The position numbers were made by a program, and so were the translations under genes. The notes under the pieces are model-generated. The model did no database searches. It had not been told where the DNA came from and was given only the letters and a program-made list of their open reading frames with translations. A stretch of 64,000 bases of DNA from Portulaca oleracea (taxonomy: Eukaryota; Streptophyta; Magnoliopsida; Caryophyllales; Portulacaceae), in the NCBI GenBank assembly GCA_029582165.1, contig CM055877.1, positions 28,726,241 through 28,790,240 of the forward strand. The letters are read 5' to 3'. Positions 23,812-36,118 of this stretch are shown here, piece by piece. Every line of letters begins with the position of its first letter. The first letter of the stretch is position 1.

Positions 23812-24370
23812 GAAATTGGATTATAATAATCTCTACTTACACCAATTATATAACAATAATCCCTACTTTCATTTTAGATTCTGGTGGTCCAAAAAAAATA
23901 TATATAATTGGATTGTAGTGATACCAAATACACCTCCATACTCTTTTTATTTTTTTTTATTCCTACCACATTATTTTTTTATTTTTCATTCAAGCTGCCA
24001 GAAAGGTAATGAGGTGTAGTTAGTAAAAGAAATTTTAACTTTTTTATTGGACAATCTAAGCAATTATTATGATTTTTTTAAATGAATAAAAGTGAAAAAA
24101 ATCGTAAATTAAAAAATGAAAAAAAAATGGGAGAAACGTTGAAAATTCATTAAAAATAATGGTAACATGTTATACAAAGTTTTGAATCAAATGCAACTCA
24201 AAATCTATGATATTTAGGATATATTCTTAGTGGTGTCCCACAAGGATTCTATTTTGTTTTTTTATCACCAAAATCTAAAATGAAAGTAGAGATTATTGTT
24301 ATACAATTGATGAAGGTAGGGATTATTGTTATACAATTGGTGAAAGTAGGGATTATTAGAATCCAATTTC
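23812..24370. mobile_element. MITE with long terminal inverted repeats (family M1, copy 2)
   Basis: Left end GAAATTGGATTATAATAATC and right end GGGATTATTAGAATCCAATTTC are inverted repeats. Both carry the CCCTACTTTCATTTTAGATTC..GGTCC block. The interior (24120-24250) is the reverse complement of 180-310 in copy 1, so the two copies lie in opposite orientation. The right arm has an internal duplication of about 30 bp (TACAATTGATGAAGGTAGGG). No convincing target duplication is visible. Confidence 0.7.
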
Positions 24371-25101
24371 CTTTGACCAATGTCCAAATCAGATTCGGAC
24401 CAAATCAATTCTTTTCTCAAATTAAACAAATTCAAAAATTCGAACCGGGCAATTTGACTAAATATGGATTGGGTGCCGTCCAAAATTATCTTAATCTTAC
24501 AAAAAATGAGAAAAAAATACGGGATCCATGATTTAGAATTTTGAGGCGAAATAACAAATTTTGGTCTTATGCATTTTATTTTTTTTAATATTGAAAGCCA
24601 AAAGAGACTAAAGAGACAACAACAGCACTGCAAAAATGCAGAGGAAAGTACAACTAAAGGACAACAACCAACAAGAAGCCACACGGGCAAACCAAAGACA
24701 AACGATACAAAAAAATACAAAAATTAACATTTTCGTTCTCTTCTCTATTTCTCCAAAAGCCGCTTCTCAGCAGTCACAGAATCCCTACGAACGAAGCCTG
24801 AACCACAGCCAAACTTAGCAACTCTGCGCCATGTCCGCCAGATGAGCCTGAGAACGCTCTGATGATTCAATTTGCAAGCTCGCATTTTTATCCTTCCTTC
24901 TGACATGCTTCTCAGACTTATCTGATTTAGACCGGACCTTACTTGAAGCACGACTAACCAACCTCCACTTAGAGTCCCACAATAAGTTCACATTCTTCTT
25001 TTGTCGACGCTTGACTTTGAAAGCCTTAGGATATGAGTCCTCCACATCAAGAGGATGCATTTTATACACTAATTTATTATGGGCAACGTGCATATGGTGA
25101 A
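24371..25101. other. Intergenic stretch left of the hAT element
   Basis: No gene supported. On the minus strand, 24265-25093 contains open frames with a very hydrophobic Cys/Leu/Phe-rich stretch (24560-24720) and a basic stretch (24815-25040). This combination can occur in 3' ends of plant LINEs, but I see no RT, endonuclease or poly(A) tail to support that. Confidence 0.4.
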
Positions 25102-25109
25102 TGTAAAGT
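25102..25109 (+). other. Left target-site duplication of the hAT element
   Basis: TGTAAAGT, identical to 51846-51853, the 8-bp duplication expected for hAT. Confidence 0.92.
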
Positions 25110-25625
25110 CAGGGGCCAAGCTATTAAGGGTCAAGGGTGACCAATTAACCCCTTATTTTTTTTGAAAAAAAAAATAGTTTAAAGCTGTGATATAGTTAAA
25201 AATAATATATATAATAATTTGTGGGAAATGTATACAACTGTGTTTACGTAGCTGCATGGTTTGTCCCTGAAATCAACTGAGCGTGCCTCTGTACCCCTGA
25301 GGTTAAGTTCGGCACAGCCGAATTGCAAATTGGTCATTTTCCTTCCGTGCACCGTGAGCTCGCCTATTCTTCATTTTCCTTCTGTGCACCGTGCGCGTGC
25401 CTCTTCTCTGAGGTCAGGGGTTCGACGTGCTTAAAGCCTAACTTTAGAATATTTCTTTTAACCCTAATTTTTAATACAACAACCCCCTCCAGTTGTGCAT
25501 TTACTGTCTCTAGTAGTTCTACCACGCCACTAGTTCAACTTGCCTCTTTTGATGCACAAATTGATCAAATACGTGAATTGAGGTATGTCATTTTGTAAGT
25601 TATTTTGTTTAATTTATTAATTTTA

Positions 25626-25630
25626 GTTAA
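25626..25630 (+). other. Left target duplication of the acidic-ORF LTR element
   Basis: GTTAA, identical to 42478-42482 on the other side of the element. Confidence 0.85.
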
Positions 25631-27464
25631 TATTCTGTTTCGTTCCGAGCCGAATTCTTCTCTTTTATAGGGTATTTTTGCTTGTCTTTAATAATTATTT
25701 TAGTAGTTTTATTATGTTTTTACTCTTTTATTAGATTTTATAGCATTTTATTATTTTTGCTATTATTATTGTTTAATATGAAACAAAAATATAAGAATTA
25801 GAAAATAAAATGAAAACCTAAGTTCTAATTCCTAATTTCTACCCAGCCCAATCTTTCCCCTTCTTTCTCTGATTCTCGGCCCAAATACAATACCCAGCCC
25901 AACCTAATATCAAACCCCTCCTTAAACCCGTATACCCAAACCCGCCAGGCCAGCCTAATCCCTCCTACCCGTAAACCCGTAAACCCAGAAACCCGACCCA
26001 CCTACCCATTCCCCCTTCATTTTCAGCCGACTAAAAGACCACCCCAAACCCTAATCTAATTCCCATTTCTCCCTCTTCTCGTCACTCACTCTCATCTTCC
26101 TCTCTATTTTCTCTCTTGTTCTCTTCTCTGCGTAGACCAAACAGCCCCAACCACACCACCATTTTCCTTCTCAATCCAACTCCATCTTCTTCCCTCTCTC
26201 ATCTCGAACTCCATCTCTCATCTCTTTCCATTTTCTCGTCTTCTTTCTCAATTTCTCACGAATTCTCACTCATTTTCTGTTCTTGTTTGTAACAGATTCA
26301 ATTAAGAGAGAGAGATGTAAGTACGAAGCAACTTCGCAGCACCATGGACGAGTACACCTTCAAACCACCAAACGCATCTACACCGTCCACAAGGAAGAAG
26401 ATCGGAGGGCTCAGATCCGAAGAGGAGTCACGATTTCAAGTATAAAAGGGGATGAAGGGAGCCGATTGAAGATATGAAAGGTAGATTCTGGGAGTGACGC
26501 CCCAAGAGCCTCCCTTTAGGGTTAGAATTAGATTTTAGGTTTATGTCTTTAATTCATGCTTTAAATTCCAATTTTGAAACCTTATTTTCGCTTTCCTTTT
26601 CAATCGTTTCTGGGTTGGATTTGTTAATGCTTTGTTCAGTTTTGATGTAATGTTCGATTTGATATTGGATTGTTCTTAAGTTTTGAATGAATTCGGTTCT
26701 TGGTTTGATTTAGTTTGAATCTAAGTTTTGGTGATTTTTGGTTGAATTTGCGTTGCTTGCTCGTCTCTCTGTCTCGTCAATCTTTCTCTCTATCTCTGTT
26801 TTCTTCCTTTCTCCTCTGTTTCGATCAGTAGCAATAGGATTTTGGGTTTCCTTCCTTTTGTTTTTGTTTCCCTTATTCGAATCGTAAAGTTATTAGGGTT
26901 AGTATCTATTTGGTCTTGATTAGTTATAGGTCATTTTAATGCTTAGGTTTGCTAGGGTTTTAATAAGGCAAGAATAGGTTTATTTAGGGTTTTGTGTAAG
27001 TAACGTTTTTTAAGTCTTTATTAGATTAGCCACAAACAATCGAACTTTTAGTGAGGAGGAGGGCTAAGGGTCACAAATCTCACTCTCAAGTGGGGATTTG
27101 GGGATTCTTAGTAATCCAATTCACAATTTTCTTGTTTGTTCGGGGGAAATTCAATTAGAAGTTGAAGATTCAAGTGGGGATTTAGTTCATCGAAGGTATA
27201 ATCTCTTCTTCCTAATTTTATTATTAGTTGTAGTTATATTGTTTTCTTATTCCTTGTTCTTAATTGCTTTATTTGATTTCATGCTTTTATTGCTTTCTTT
27301 GATTCCATGTTTAGGTTAGTTTTATTGCTTTCATTTACATAATTTACCGCTTTCCGCATTGTAGAAACCCCTTTACACGAACTGGTTACCTCAATCAAGC
27401 CTAACACCCATCCCTGTGGACCGACAACCTTAACTCATAAAACCATAAAAATTACAACCGAACA
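25631..27464 (+). repeat. 5' LTR of the acidic-ORF element
   Basis: 1834 bp, paired with 34675-36118 plus 42073-42477. It holds a TATA box (TATAAAAGGG at 26441-26450). Downstream lies a T-rich and then AG-rich stretch (GTGAGGAGGAGGGC near 27050), which in the other LTR is the copia target. It ends ACAACCGAACA before the primer site. Confidence 0.92.
26441..26450 (+). promoter_or_regulatory. TATA box in the 5' LTR
   Basis: TATAAAAGGG, conserved at 35490 in the 3' LTR. It would start the element's genomic RNA around 26470-26480, leaving about 1 kb of R-U5. Confidence 0.55.
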
Positions 27465-27465
27465 A

Positions 27466-27483
27466 TGGCGCCGTTGCCGGGGA
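27466..27483 (+). other. Primer-binding site (tRNA-Asp type)
   Basis: TGGCGCCGTTGCCGGGGA, complementary to the 3' end of tRNA-Asp, one base after the 5' LTR. This site is known from Athila-like Ty3/gypsy elements. Confidence 0.85.
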
Positions 27484-27651
27484 TGGCGTTATTTGGTAGA
27501 TTAAGCTATTGGTTTGTGTGTACATAGTTTATTGCTTTCTTGATTATGCTAGAAAAATGTAGCAAAAAAATTGAATATCGAAAAAAAAGAGAGAAAAGAA
27601 ATGAAAAGAAAAAAATAGAAAACTAGAAAAAATAGAAAAAAAAAGGTAGTT

Positions 27652-29339
27652 ATGGATAGTCTCCAATTCCCTCAACTTGAGCATGAAATATTTTGGAGGT
27701 ATTTTGCTAGATTACATGATTATCGTGCTCAATGTGAATTGTATGGCATTTTTTATGATACTTTAGATCTTTTGGGAATTGTGAATGAGGGTATGAATTA
27801 TGAGACCCGAAAACTTTTAGAATATTACGGGTTTTCCAGTTTAGGAGAAGAACCAACATGGGAGTTACTTGAATGGTTGTCTAGGGATTCCTATGAATTT
27901 GAGCAACAAAGTGTTAGTCCAAGCTTCCAACCTCCATATGCACCACCCTCCGGGACCGAAATTGAACGATCATGTGAATACCCCGTGTATGTTGATGATC
28001 AATCTTATAGTGGGGATTATGTGGAAAACTGTTATGATCTTTCCCAATGTGCCGATGTCGAGTCTCATTCCGTGTGCTTCTTGTGTGATTCGCCGTACCA
28101 AAAGTGCTGATTCTTGTTTGAAAGCTACCGTTGCGGAAGCGGAAAAATCATGTGTGATAATGACTGAGTGTATGCGTGAATTTTTCCATGAGATGAATCA
28201 TAGGGTAGAAACTCCTTCTTCACAAATGGTTGATTCGAATGTTGAAATAGGTCATTCATCTTTGAGTCCTGAAATGCAAGTTGATTCTTCTATGTATGAT
28301 GAGGATGATGACTACTATGACCGACCATGCCTTGGACTACTTAGCAATTCCTTAGCTCTAGCCCCACCTAGAGAGCATGAGGAACATGGTGATTTTGTGT
28401 GTGATGATGTAGAAATTGATGAACCATTGTCCACACCATTGTCCATGCCTTTGTGTGAAGAAAAGGTTGAGTTTATTGAATGCCATGATGCTTGTGAGGT
28501 AATTGAGCATGATCTTGTTGAGAGTGAAATTGAATCTGTTGTGATTGAATGTGTGCTTGATACTGAGATATTCACTTTCATTGAGGATCATTGCGTTAGT
28601 GAGACATTAGCTACCCTTGTATACGAGTCCATTGATGTGCATACTTGTGATGATGAGCATAATTCGTTGGGGATTGATCATAGTTGTTGACAATGATGCT
28701 TTTGATGATGACATGTTTTATGAGTCATTCACTATGAGCTATGACCCGGAGCCTTCCATTTTCACTTTTGATGTTGTTTTGAATGATGCACCTTTGTCTT
28801 TTGATGTTGATAGTTCTTCTAGTGAGTCTGATATTGACGAAGATGAAGATGTGCTTGTTTGTGATGTTGGGAGTGTTATGATGTGGTCTAACCCTCTGTT
28901 TTTCTTATCACCTATTGACGATTATGATGATTATTTGGATGAAAGTTGTGATTTGGAATCTGTGTTTGATGAAAATTGCATGGATATTGAGTTTGAACCA
29001 TTGTTTTCATCCAAGTCTTCGCATGAGCATGTTCATGATTGTGTTGTATTGTTCCCTCCTGTTGATTTGTATACCCAATCTCCATTTACGAGTCAATGGG
29101 AGGATCCATTTGTCATATCTTCTTTCACTATGCCTAGGAAAGTCTTGTGTATTCATGCATTTCATCATTTCTATGACTTTTCTAATGTATTTGATAAATT
29201 GTTAAGGGCACTAATGCTTGTTTATGTGCTATTGCGAGTGTGCTCTTACCTACACCATTCTGAGATGCATGAGAGGATGCATGATTTATTACTCCGGGCG
29301 TTGAATGGTTCTGACTTGGTGCCCGATATCTTGAGGTGA
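27652..29339 (+). pseudogene. Acidic protein of a non-autonomous LTR element, unrecognised, two frameshifts
   Basis: One long coding region of about 560 codons broken by two frameshifts. The first part is frame 1 from ATG 27652 to about 28085 (MDSLQFPQLEHEIFWRYFA..). The second is frame 2, about 28085-28665 (..SCVIMTECMREFFHEMNHRV.., DEDDDYYDRPCLG). The third is frame 3 to the TGA at 29337 (..DEDEDVLVCDVGS.., ending LLRALNGSDLVPDILR). The three parts share strong Asp/Glu richness and many Cys, so they belong together. I recognise no Gag, zinc knuckle, protease or envelope motif. It is the only ORF of its element and sits where gag should be. The ATG follows an A-rich leader of about 85 nt. 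Function unknown. Confidence 0.6.
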
Positions 29340-30508
29340 GAAGGAGTGAATTTCTTGATAAGAAGCCTTCCAGGTAATATCTTTCCTCACCTCTTGTGTA
29401 TAATTAGTGAGTCGGTTTTCTTTTCTTCTTTTATTTTCTTTTTGTGTGTGTCTTTTTCTTTTATTTTGGGGTGCTTACTTACCTACTTCTGTTTTTCCAT
29501 TTTGAGGACTCGACAACCTCTTTGTGTTGGAGTGGGAGGGTAGTATACATTCCGGTTTTTGAGTCCAAAGAAAAGAAAAAAAAAAGAGAGTCGTTTTGAA
29601 AATATTTTAGTTTCTTAATTCTTTAGTCCTTAGAGTCTTGTATAGTTGTTTTTCTTTTTGATCTTGCATGTGAACCATCACACATAGTATGCTTTTCTTG
29701 TTTATTTCTAACCTTTGGTGTGATGTTCCTTGGATCGTGGATTGAATATGCTTGATTGAAGACTTCGAGGTAACTTCTTTCCACTCTCTTTATGTGAATA
29801 TATCAATGATCCATGATGCTTGCTTGCTTTTCTTTTTTGGTGGCGAACCCATTGAGTGTGAATGTTGGATATATATGTTGGAGCCGTGTGGGCTCGGGTC
29901 GCCACCGCTTTTTATGTGATAAGTGTTTCGTATATAGGTTATTCTTGGTTTTCTACCTTATTTGTGACACCCTTCTTCTCACAATTGGGACATTGTGATG
30001 TTTTGTGTTGGAGTGGGGGTGTTATCTTTCATTGTTCATGGGTAGATTACCTAGTTTTGAGTCTTTCATTTTTGTCTTTCGTAGTTTGTGTCCAAAATCT
30101 AAAAATATTTTGTGTGTGAAAGAAAAAAAGGGAGAAACGTTGTGAAAAACCCAAAAGTTGTTTTTCTTTTTGAAGATGTTTCCGTTCACAGTTGTGTAGA
30201 TTGTTTTCTAATCAGTTGATTCACTCAGTTAGAAGCGGCCGGTATGAATAATGATAGGCCTTAGGAAGGATTTTTGCCATGACTTATCTCTATTAGACCT
30301 CTACATGGAATGGGAAAGCGGAATCCTCAAATCTTACACGCTTTGACTGTGTCTTCTTACCTAAGTTAGACGGTTTTAGTTGCTAAATTGCTTAAGCTCT
30401 TAATTAATGCATTAAATAATTATTGTTGGGCCTACTGTCATGGGTTGGTTTGGGTGGATCGGCACCCTATGCCCCTTAAGTGCAATGACTCACGTATGGA
30501 GAAACCCA
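29340..30508 (+). other. Non-coding interior of the acidic-ORF element with two diverged repeats
   Basis: No gene supported. Two diverged units (about 29350-29580 and 29760-30130) each start with TTCCAGGTAA/TTCGAGGTAA then CTTTCC, and each contain TTTGTGTTGGAGTGGG. The same phrase recurs just before the 3' LTR (34661-34672). After 30150 the text is unremarkable up to the solo-LTR insertion at 30509. Confidence 0.5.
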
Positions 30509-33500
30509 TGTAACACCCCAACCTTAATCACAAGATTAAAATCCTACTCAGAAACCCAAACCTGTGATTAGCGCAGCGGAACACTTTAGATCGAGGCATT
30601 ACCGCCGTCCCCAAAAGAGACAAGGCACAAACACACCAAAACTTTATAACCACAAGAAAGGAAAATGCTAAACTCCAAACCCAAAACATTAGTACAAACT
30701 TATACAATCCTTGAATTTATGGATACATAAACTTAAAACCATAAGAGAACTTCCAAGCAACTGCCAAACCGGCTCTCCTGCCATTAACGTGACTTAGGAA
30801 CTACCTCACGCGATTGAAGCTACTTCGGAACTGATTTGTCTTTGCCTCGGGAGCTCGAACCTCCTAAAAACAAAATATTAAAACATTGCAAAAAGTGAGT
30901 GGGGAAACACTCAGTACGTAAACCTCCAACACGTAAAACCGTTCGAAAACGGTTTTAGTGCCGGCATTTAAATTCATTTTGAAAACAAGGGAAGGGGAGT
31001 AAAACCAATAACCTGAAATGAAGTACATACATAACATACATGAATAATAATGTAGTAAAGATAGATGAATAAATATGTGGAAACCTCATGATCTGCAAGC
31101 ACCACACACGCGCATGCCCAAATCGATCTAGATTTGGATTGGGTGACCGCTAAGCGGTCGACACTGGCCAGGTCAAGGCACTCTGATCAGGAGTGCTAAA
31201 ACATGAGTACATATAAATGATAATATAAGGCGGGTCCACTTTAAAACATAAAAGATTACATAAAGCATAAAACTTGATAATACATGAATAATGTACGCAC
31301 TAAGGCGGTAAAGGTTGGACAATTTGCGTACCTTGGGATGATAAAGTCCCTGGCGGTGCGTCTCGGCTTTGAGATGGCTTTGGTAACTTGTAAACTAAGA
31401 CATGAATAATGGAAAATGAAGAACCGAATGAGGCTCTTAATTAGTTTCAAAAGTTTAGAAACTTAGGAAAATATAAATGAAATAACTTAGGGAGAAAATT
31501 TCAGGTTGTATAAAAATAAACATTATAGTGTAACTCGAGTTAGGAAAATCGGAATGAAGTAAAAGAGTACATCCCGGAATAGGGAAAATTATAATCTACA
31601 ACTTTGTCAACAGAACCAGAGGGTAAAAATGAGAGGGAGGGCTCCAAAATGGGCCCGGACAGAAACTGGGTTCGGATAATTAAGAACTCCGGGTCGAATT
31701 TATATGAAGGTATTGACATAGAAAGGTGAATTAAGAAGATGGAACTTGAATCTTGGAAAGGTAGCTTAAATTGATGAAGAATGGGACTTAAAGATTGAAG
31801 GTTAGAATGGAAATCGTGGACTTAAAGATGATGCGAAGACGTGATAATGAGATTAAAAATGAAGTGAGAATGATTCATGGGGTATGGGTTTTCGAACGTG
31901 ATTGAGAGGCAAGCTTAAGTTGGTACTTTAGAGGGAAAAAGACTTGAAGCTACTTAGGCTTGGAGGTTATAAAGCTAGATGAGAAATCTTAGCTAGATCA
32001 ATAATAAAGGGCTTTTAAGCTAAAGTCCATGAGGAGAAAACTTATAACTTGTGTTAGATTCATAAACCCTTGGAATGATGACCTTAGGATATACTTAGGC
32101 TTCCAAACCATACTTTTCAACCTTAAAATCATAATATAGGATTACAACATATAACCATAACTTATCAATGCTTAAAATCCTCTATTGATATTGGTTTAGG
32201 GCCCCAAAGATGGAATTTAATAAGGAATAAACTGGGCAGAAACTTCAAGATGGACAACCCTTCTTTCCGGGCTCATAACTCACACTCCCGATATCGGATA
32301 ACTACAAACCATACCTTTCTGGAAAGCTTGCAATGTGACCTAAAACTTTCATGTTTACCACAAAAACTAGAAAGATCTTCAAAGGGACGAAAAACAGCCC
32401 TTAAGCTACTGACTTCCAGAAACGTATTCCGAAACGTGACGTTACGGTTTTGGCCATAACTCGGCCTATACAAGACGGAATTTAGAAATTCCAAAGCCTA
32501 TGGTTAGCTAACACTTTGGGCTATCCCATGGAGTAAAAATCTGGGTAAAAATCCAACTTTCAAGTCCCTGTAATTTTCCAGAAATTGAGCAGAATCTTTC
32601 TTGCACTTAAACTCAACTCTAATGATGTTTTAAAGCTCTTAATTCATACTAATTCCTTACCAAACTTCATTTAAGCTATTATCTACCATATTTCCAGAAT
32701 TAAACCTTCACAACTAGCTCATCAAAGACCTTAAATTTTACATGCATCCATGGATTCAACATGCATTCTTTCATATACAACTTAATTTAGCACTCTTTCA
32801 CCAAAATGTCATCAATTCACCCAAATTAAACATAACAACACTTAAACATCAAACTTAACTTTTATAAACAACCCTTAATACTCAGAATCTCATCAAGAAA
32901 CTCACATGCATTAAGATTAAATCATCATCCATTAAGAAATCATCAAGAAAACCTCAAATTTCACATGCACATACTCTAAACTCAAACCCTAACTTGACTA
33001 ATACAATCATAACTTTGAATTCATGATTAAAGAGAGTAAAAGAGATAGAATTTACAAGAATTACACATATAAAACATAAAACTCAGATTAGGGTTTAAAA
33101 GAATTGAATTTGGGGGTTTGAGAGATTACCCTTGGAGTTAAAATTTGATGAAAACACAAGAGAGGAGGAAGGAGGTGGCGGCCGGCGAGAGGTGGCGGCG
33201 GCGGCTGGCTCCGGTGGCCGGAAAAAATGGCCGGCGGTGGGCTGCTGTGGCTGGTCAGGCGAGAGAGGAGGAGGAAGCTAGAGAGAGAAAGTGAAGTGTG
33301 TTTGAGAAATTAGAATGAGGAAATGGGTTTACTAATACCCATTAGTAGTATATTTTCCCTCCACTTAATTAAAACACTAATAATACTTAACAAGTCTGAA
33401 TTTTGATTAAGTAAAATAAATTGTAAACAAATACTAGTTTAATAAAATTAGTTTGCACTAAATAAAATTAATTGGTAACAATTGGGTTAAAATAAAATAG

Positions 33501-33871
33501 AACTTGAACTAATAAAATTAAATGAATGGACATAAATATTACTTGTACTAAATTAAAATAAACATAATCTAAAATAAAATAAATTAAGGTTTGGATAATA
33601 AAATATAAACGTTGAGAAGTAAAATAATTAAACCCCTTTCGTTTAAAGAAACAATGTAAACGGTGAAACCCGATATAAATTAACTTAACGGGTAATTAAA
33701 GTGAATTAAAGGCTTATGAACCCGTAACTTGATACCCTTTGCCATTTCCTGCACGAGACTTGACACCGATAAAATAAATATTTAAAAGTAAACGTGAAAA
33801 ATTTATACGTAATTTAGATAATTACGGTAATTAGTACTTAATTAATCGTGATTTTGGGGCGGGTTATTACA
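30509..33871 (-). mobile_element. Solo LTR (3.36 kb) of a Ty3/gypsy-type element, minus strand
   Basis: Starts TGTAACACCCC and ends ..GGGTTATTACA (TG..CA). ACCCA flanks both sides exactly (30504-30508, 33872-33876). No second LTR, primer site or pol lies inside. The end text (in reverse complement, GACGGCGGTAATGCC..CCGCTGCGCTAATCA..GGGGTGTTACA) is shared with LTR-like ends at 54476-54874 and 55900-56044, which sets the orientation as minus. A GC-rich block (33172-33260, GGCGGCGGCGGC) and AT-rich 33340-33840 form its 5' part. It probably arose by recombination between the LTRs of a full element. Confidence 0.8.
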
Positions 33872-34674
33872 ACCCAGCAAGGAGGGTAACCCTTTGCGAA
33901 GGTCGGTGCTTAAATCCCGCAAAACCTGACACAAACGCTCTAAAGACACAAAACGGATTGAGTGGAAAGAAAAGAGCGTAGGTTTTGAAAAGAAAAGAAA
34001 AGAGCGAAGCAAAGACAAAAAGAAAAAAAAATGAGTTGAGCAAAAGAATGGTAAGAAAGAGTAAGAAAAAGTAGAAAAAGAAAGAAAAAGAAAGAAAAGA
34101 GTGAAGTAAGAAAAAGAAAGAAATGAGAGGTTGAAAGAAAAACCAAGAGTGAAGTAGAATAGATAATCCCGAGCTTGAGCATGAGAACAACTCTGATTGT
34201 CTGGTTTAGGATAGGAAGGACCGACCAGAGCCCACTTGCACATATGCACGAGGTGTTTTGCTCATCAGGAAGTGTTTTGATTCAAAATATCAAAGATTGG
34301 TTGTTTTCCAACCTTCATGTCTTAATTTGTTTCTACTTGCTTCTTCCAATTGATTGTTGAGGCAGGTTGGGGAACTAGGTGCATGATTGAGGACGGGAAT
34401 ATTTTCTTTGCTTTTGATTTGTTTCGTTTTTCGGTTTTCACTTCTTTTTCTTTCCCCTTTTTCTTTTCTCGTGGCTTTTGTGGGTATAGTTGCTATAAAC
34501 CCTCACGAGACCTACCTCATCCACCCGGGCTACCGGGGGGTTTAAAGGGCTTGATGCATGTGCTAAATGCATCCGTGATTCCTGCGAAAGTGAGTTAGGG
34601 TTTTTAGTTTTTCTTTTAGTCCTTTTCTTTGTTTTTAGTTTGCTCGGGGCGAGCAAACCCTTGTGTTGGAGTGT
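33872..34674 (+). other. 3' interior of the acidic-ORF element, with a ~200-nt purine tract
   Basis: 33955-34165 is almost pure A/G on the plus strand (AAAGAAAAGAGCG-type repeats), giving spurious Ser/Phe/Leu ORFs on the minus strand. The stretch ends with TTGTGTTGGAGTG immediately before the 3' LTR, in the polypurine-tract position. No gene. Confidence 0.6.
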
Positions 34675-36118
34675 TGTTCGCTTTCGTTCCGAGCCGAATC
34701 CTTCTCTTTTATAGGCTATTTTTGCTTGTCTTTAATAATTATTTTAGTAGGTTTATTATGTTTTTACTCTTTTATTAGATTTTATAGCATTTTATTATTT
34801 TTGCTGTTATTATTGTTAAATATGAAACAAAAATATAAGAATTAGAAAATAAAATGAAAACCTAAGTTCTAATTCCTAATTTCTACTGAGCCCAATCTTT
34901 CCCCTCCTTTTTCTCATTCTCGGCACAAATACAATACCCAGCCCAACCTAATATCAAACCCCTCCTTAAACCCATATACCCAAACCCGCCAGGCCAGCCT
35001 AATCCCTCCTACCCGTAAACCCAGAAATTCGACCCACCTACCCATTCCCCCTTTATTTTCAGCCGACTAAAAGACCACCCCAAACCCTAATCTAATTCCC
35101 ATTTCTTCCTCTTCTCGTTACTCACTCTCATCTTTCTCTCTATTTTCTCTCTGGTTCTCTTCTCTGCGCAGACCAAACAACCCCAACCTCACCACCATTT
35201 TCCTTCTCAATCCAACTCCATCTTCTTCCCTCTCTCATCTCGAACTCCATCTCTCATCTCTTTTTCTCATCTCTTTCCATTTTCTCGTCTCCTTTCTCAA
35301 TTTCTCGCGAATTCTCACTCATTTTCTGTTCTTGTTTGTTACAGATTAAATTAAGAGAGAGAGATGCAAGTACGAAGCAACTTTGCAGCACCATGGACGA
35401 GTACACCTTCAAACCACCGAATGCATCTACACCGTCCACAAGGAAGAAGATCGAAGGGCTCAGATCTGAAGAGGAGTCACAATTTCAAGTATAAAAGGGG
35501 ACGAAGGGAGCTGATTGAAGATATGAATGGTAGATTCTGGGAGTGACGCCCCAAGAGCCTCCATTTAGGGTTAGAATTAGATTTTAGGTTTATGTCTTTA
35601 ATTCATGCTTTAAATTCCAGTTTTGAAACCTTATTTTCTTTTTCCTTTTCAATCGTTTCTGGGTTGAATTTGTTAATGCTTTGTTCAGTTTTGATGTAAT
35701 GTTCGATTTGATATTGGATTGTTCTTAAGTTTTGAATGAATTCAGTTCTTGGTTTGATTTAGTTTGAATCTAAGTTTTGGTGATTTTTGGTTGAATTTAC
35801 GTTGCTGGCCCTGTTGTGGCTCGTCTCTCTGTCTCGTCAATCTTTCTCTCTATCTCTGTTTTCTTCCTTTCTCCTCTCTTTCGATCAGTAGCAATCAGAT
35901 TTTGGGTTTCCTTCCTTTTGTTTTTGTTTCCCTTAGTCGAATAGTAAAGTTATTAGGGTTAGGATCTATTTGGTCTTGATTAGTTAGAGGTCATTTTAAT
36001 GCTTAAGTTTGCTAGGGTTTTATTAAGGCAAGAATAAGTTTATTTAGGGTTTTGTGTAAGTAACATTTCTTGAGTCTTTATTAGATTAGCCACAAACAAT
36101 CCAACTTTTAGTGAGGAG
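34675..36118 (+). repeat. 3' LTR of the acidic-ORF element, left part
   Basis: Starts TGTTCGCTTTCGTTCC, aligned with TATTCTGTTTCGTTCC at 25631. It runs in register with the 5' LTR up to GTGAGGAG, where the copia element is inserted. TATA box at about 35490. Confidence 0.9.

Noticed and set aside
24265..24720. Minus-strand 151-codon hydrophobic ORF
   Set aside because: Overlaps the MITE at 23812-24370 and lacks any LINE or host-protein motif; probably chance, possibly a LINE tail.
28315..28591. Minus-strand Ser/Thr-rich ORFs
   Set aside because: Antisense of the acidic ORF at 27652-29339.
33842..34249. Minus-strand ORFs of 80-135 codons rich in Phe/Leu/Ser
   Set aside because: They arise from translating the ~200-nt A/G-rich tract on its complementary strand; low-complexity, overlapping in three frames, no domain.
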